In this document: positions 62,223 through 64,000 of the stretch, one piece after another
How the letters are laid out: each line of letters begins with the position of its first letter
How positions within the stretch are numbered: position 1 is the first letter of the stretch
Assembly (NCBI GenBank): GCA_003640385.1
Contig: RCAB01000100.1
Location: forward strand, 62,001 to 126,000
From: Setaria digitata
Taxonomy: Eukaryota > Nematoda > Chromadorea > Rhabditida > Setariidae
Length of the DNA: 64,000 nucleotides
Reading direction: 5' to 3'
Program-made: the position numbers and the translations under genes
The notes under the pieces: model-generated
Told to the model about the DNA's origin: nothing
Databases searched by the model: none
What the model saw: the letters and a program-made list of their open reading frames with translations, nothing else

Positions 62223-64000
62223 GAGAGGGACAGGATTGGAAGGCACAGATAGTAGTGAAAAACTTCGGTGAAATGGAGCAGCGCGGAGACTGACCCCGCG
62301 GGGGTGGGGGAAGTCTCCGGTGGGGTGGGAACCCTCTTACCAGTCTTCTGCACTGAGATTTTCCATTATCTCTCGGTGACGATTTTCTGGAACAGCAAAT
62401 ACTCGCGGGATGAGACATGTGCAACTGATAGTTGTAAACATGATAAGATTGATAAGTCTGTTGCACTTCTTGGCTTTTCCATCAAACACACCGTCCATCT
62501 TAACCTGATATCAGTACATCCGGTTTTCTGTTTCTTGTCTTCCTCCGAAATAATGACCGGAAGGGATGACTACTTGAAGATTGGCTCCTTTTTTCAGACT
62601 TCCTTCACATTTTACTAGTCAAAGACATTTCCGTTTACACCGCTGGAAATGTAATCATTGCTCTGTTCTACCACCACCACCATCTTCACCAATACTACAA
62701 CTGAAGAATGACACAAAAAATTGAAATTGGTTTCATTATTTGTTTGCAATGTTCCACAGATCAGTTGAGTGTTATTGATGTCGTGTTTGTCCTTAAACTG
62801 AAACATTTAAATTAGTTATACTCAGTTAGCCTAGGCCATTCTATTAAAGAAACTGTCAAAAAATGAATGAGAATTCCTAGTACATCCCATTATTGAAAAT
62901 ATCCTAATTCTACTTAAGAAAACTTGATCACGTTCAAGCTAAGTGACAGTATTCTAAGTCCAACCTTCTATCAGTTATATTTTACTCCAGTTGAGAGTCT
63001 CGAGATAACTTCTTTATGCGACAGTAATACATCTCGATACTAGCTGCAAAAATCATCGTCTCGAAGTTTCTGACACAACTGGAATTACGGTGCTAGGATG
63101 TTGTTTAAAAATGAGGAAGCTATGTGGGAGTATTCACCTGTGTAAGTCTTAAGCTGCAAAATACGTCGATGGTGAGTATGCTGTGACCTGAACAACACTC
63201 ATATGCAAACATTCATGTACATTTTATTTTAAAACTCTGTGGAACATAAACCTAATTAATCGTTTTTGAGGTAACTACTGTCAGTGTGCATAAAGGAAGA
63301 CTGAGTCATGATAAGTTCAAAAGTAGTAGCAGTAATTAACAAGTAGCCACCGAATCTGCCCCCAAAACAGTGCCATCAAATTCATCTTATTACTTCAACA
63401 TTACATCTTTTCTCCTGATGTGTGCTACTCATTCGGTGATTACTTCGGAGTGATGGAAGTTTTGAAAAGGAACAGAGCTAAGAGAGGACTGATACAGTAT
63501 GCTTCTTCCTCTGAGTAGATTTACACACCCAATATACACTCAAATCTTCCATCTTTTCATTTTCGATGGCGATAGCTGTCTAGGATCAGCTCTGTCACGT
63601 AGCGAGGTCACGGGTCACTTACCTGTTCTGTACCTCCGAGATGCGACTACTCAGACAGCCTAGCATATGCAATGTTTGCTCATTGCTCGAAGTGATATGC
63701 AAACAAGTTATAGTTTGATAATTTGACGAGCAGATCAGTAATGCTTCAATTCTCGTCTCGTCCGTAATAAGAGAAACGAGGATGTTACTTGTTTGTTTAT
63801 GGTGCACAGCTCGAAGAAGTTTGGAGAAAGAGGAGATAAGCGGGGACAGGTGGTGATAAAGAGCAGAATGAGCAGATGGACTTTGATACTAGGAAATGAA
63901 GAAAGTAACACACCTTGTAAACAGACATTAAGACAATTTGTCTGCAGAAGGAAGAAAAAATTTAGTTCAGCATTGAGGTCAGTATTTTGCAGTCTTTTCC

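Larger units (their letters stand above)
58222..64000. other. Upstream non-coding region with GC-richer islands
   Basis: No exon chain is supported. An acceptor (tttccag on the minus strand, near 58260) just before the ATG at 58221 implies at least one 5' UTR exon further up, probably in 58300-58600 or beyond. Islands of higher GC lie at 58280-58600 and 61650-62350; the overlapping open frames there (e.g. 61912-62466 on -, rich in Pro, Arg and Ser) occur in two or three frames at once, as expected from GC-rich low-complexity DNA. Simple repeats occur at 58431-58450 and 60068-60130. The remainder to 64000 is ordinary spacer to my eye. Confidence 0.45.

Noticed and set aside
61912..62466. 184-codon minus-strand open frame
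   Set aside because: It is Pro/Arg/Ser-rich, and other frames are open in parallel over a GC-rich triplet repeat, with no exon partners. This is typical of compositional openness.

Overview
This is a eukaryotic, nematode-like window: AT-rich DNA, many short introns with pyrimidine-rich cag/tag acceptors, frequent homopolymer runs, and genes of nematode type (a 157-residue body-type globin, an SH2-kinase of the SPE-8/Fer-like group, a sperm-type PTP-domain protein). A parasitic clade III (filarial-like) nematode is my inference; no single base proves it. I rebuilt the genes by hand from open frames, splice sites and intron phase. All internal exon joins listed keep the reading frame.

Layout. 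1-4116: no gene recognised; a 101-bp duplication flanks a single N. 4117-7392 (+): calmodulin, 5 exons. 8243-12085 (-): uncharacterised, probably secreted 437-residue protein, 10 exons. 14293-17579 (-): PTP-domain protein whose catalytic motif is destroyed (pseudophosphatase), 5' end missing. 19483-20413 (+): globin, 4 exons, one GC-AG intron. 20732-21682 (-): putative 73-residue secreted protein. 24996-28675 (+): 383-residue SH2 tyrosine kinase with DFK in place of DFG and a foldback element in an intron. 31477-54068 (+): an alsin (ALS2)-like Rab5/Rho-type exchange factor of about 1600 residues in about 35 exons, with RCC1, DH/PH-like, MORN and VPS9 regions. Its 9.7-kb intron 16 holds an antisense gene for a secreted Cys-rich protein (39122-41149, with a TATA box) and a candidate 56-residue small protein on the same strand (46440-46874). 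55539-58221 (-): 608-residue Gln/Ala/Ser-rich, probably nuclear protein of unknown family. 58222-64000: mostly non-coding, with GC-richer islands and simple repeats, perhaps the promoter and 5' UTR of that gene.

The genes are unrelated in function, and nothing here looks like an operon of cooperating enzymes. Two signalling proteins keep their fold but have altered key motifs (the PTP and the kinase). Alsin would act on endosomal Rab5, though its C-terminal catalytic VPS9 segment was not found. The globin has the Tyr-B10/Gln-E7 pair known from the oxygen-avid Ascaris globin.
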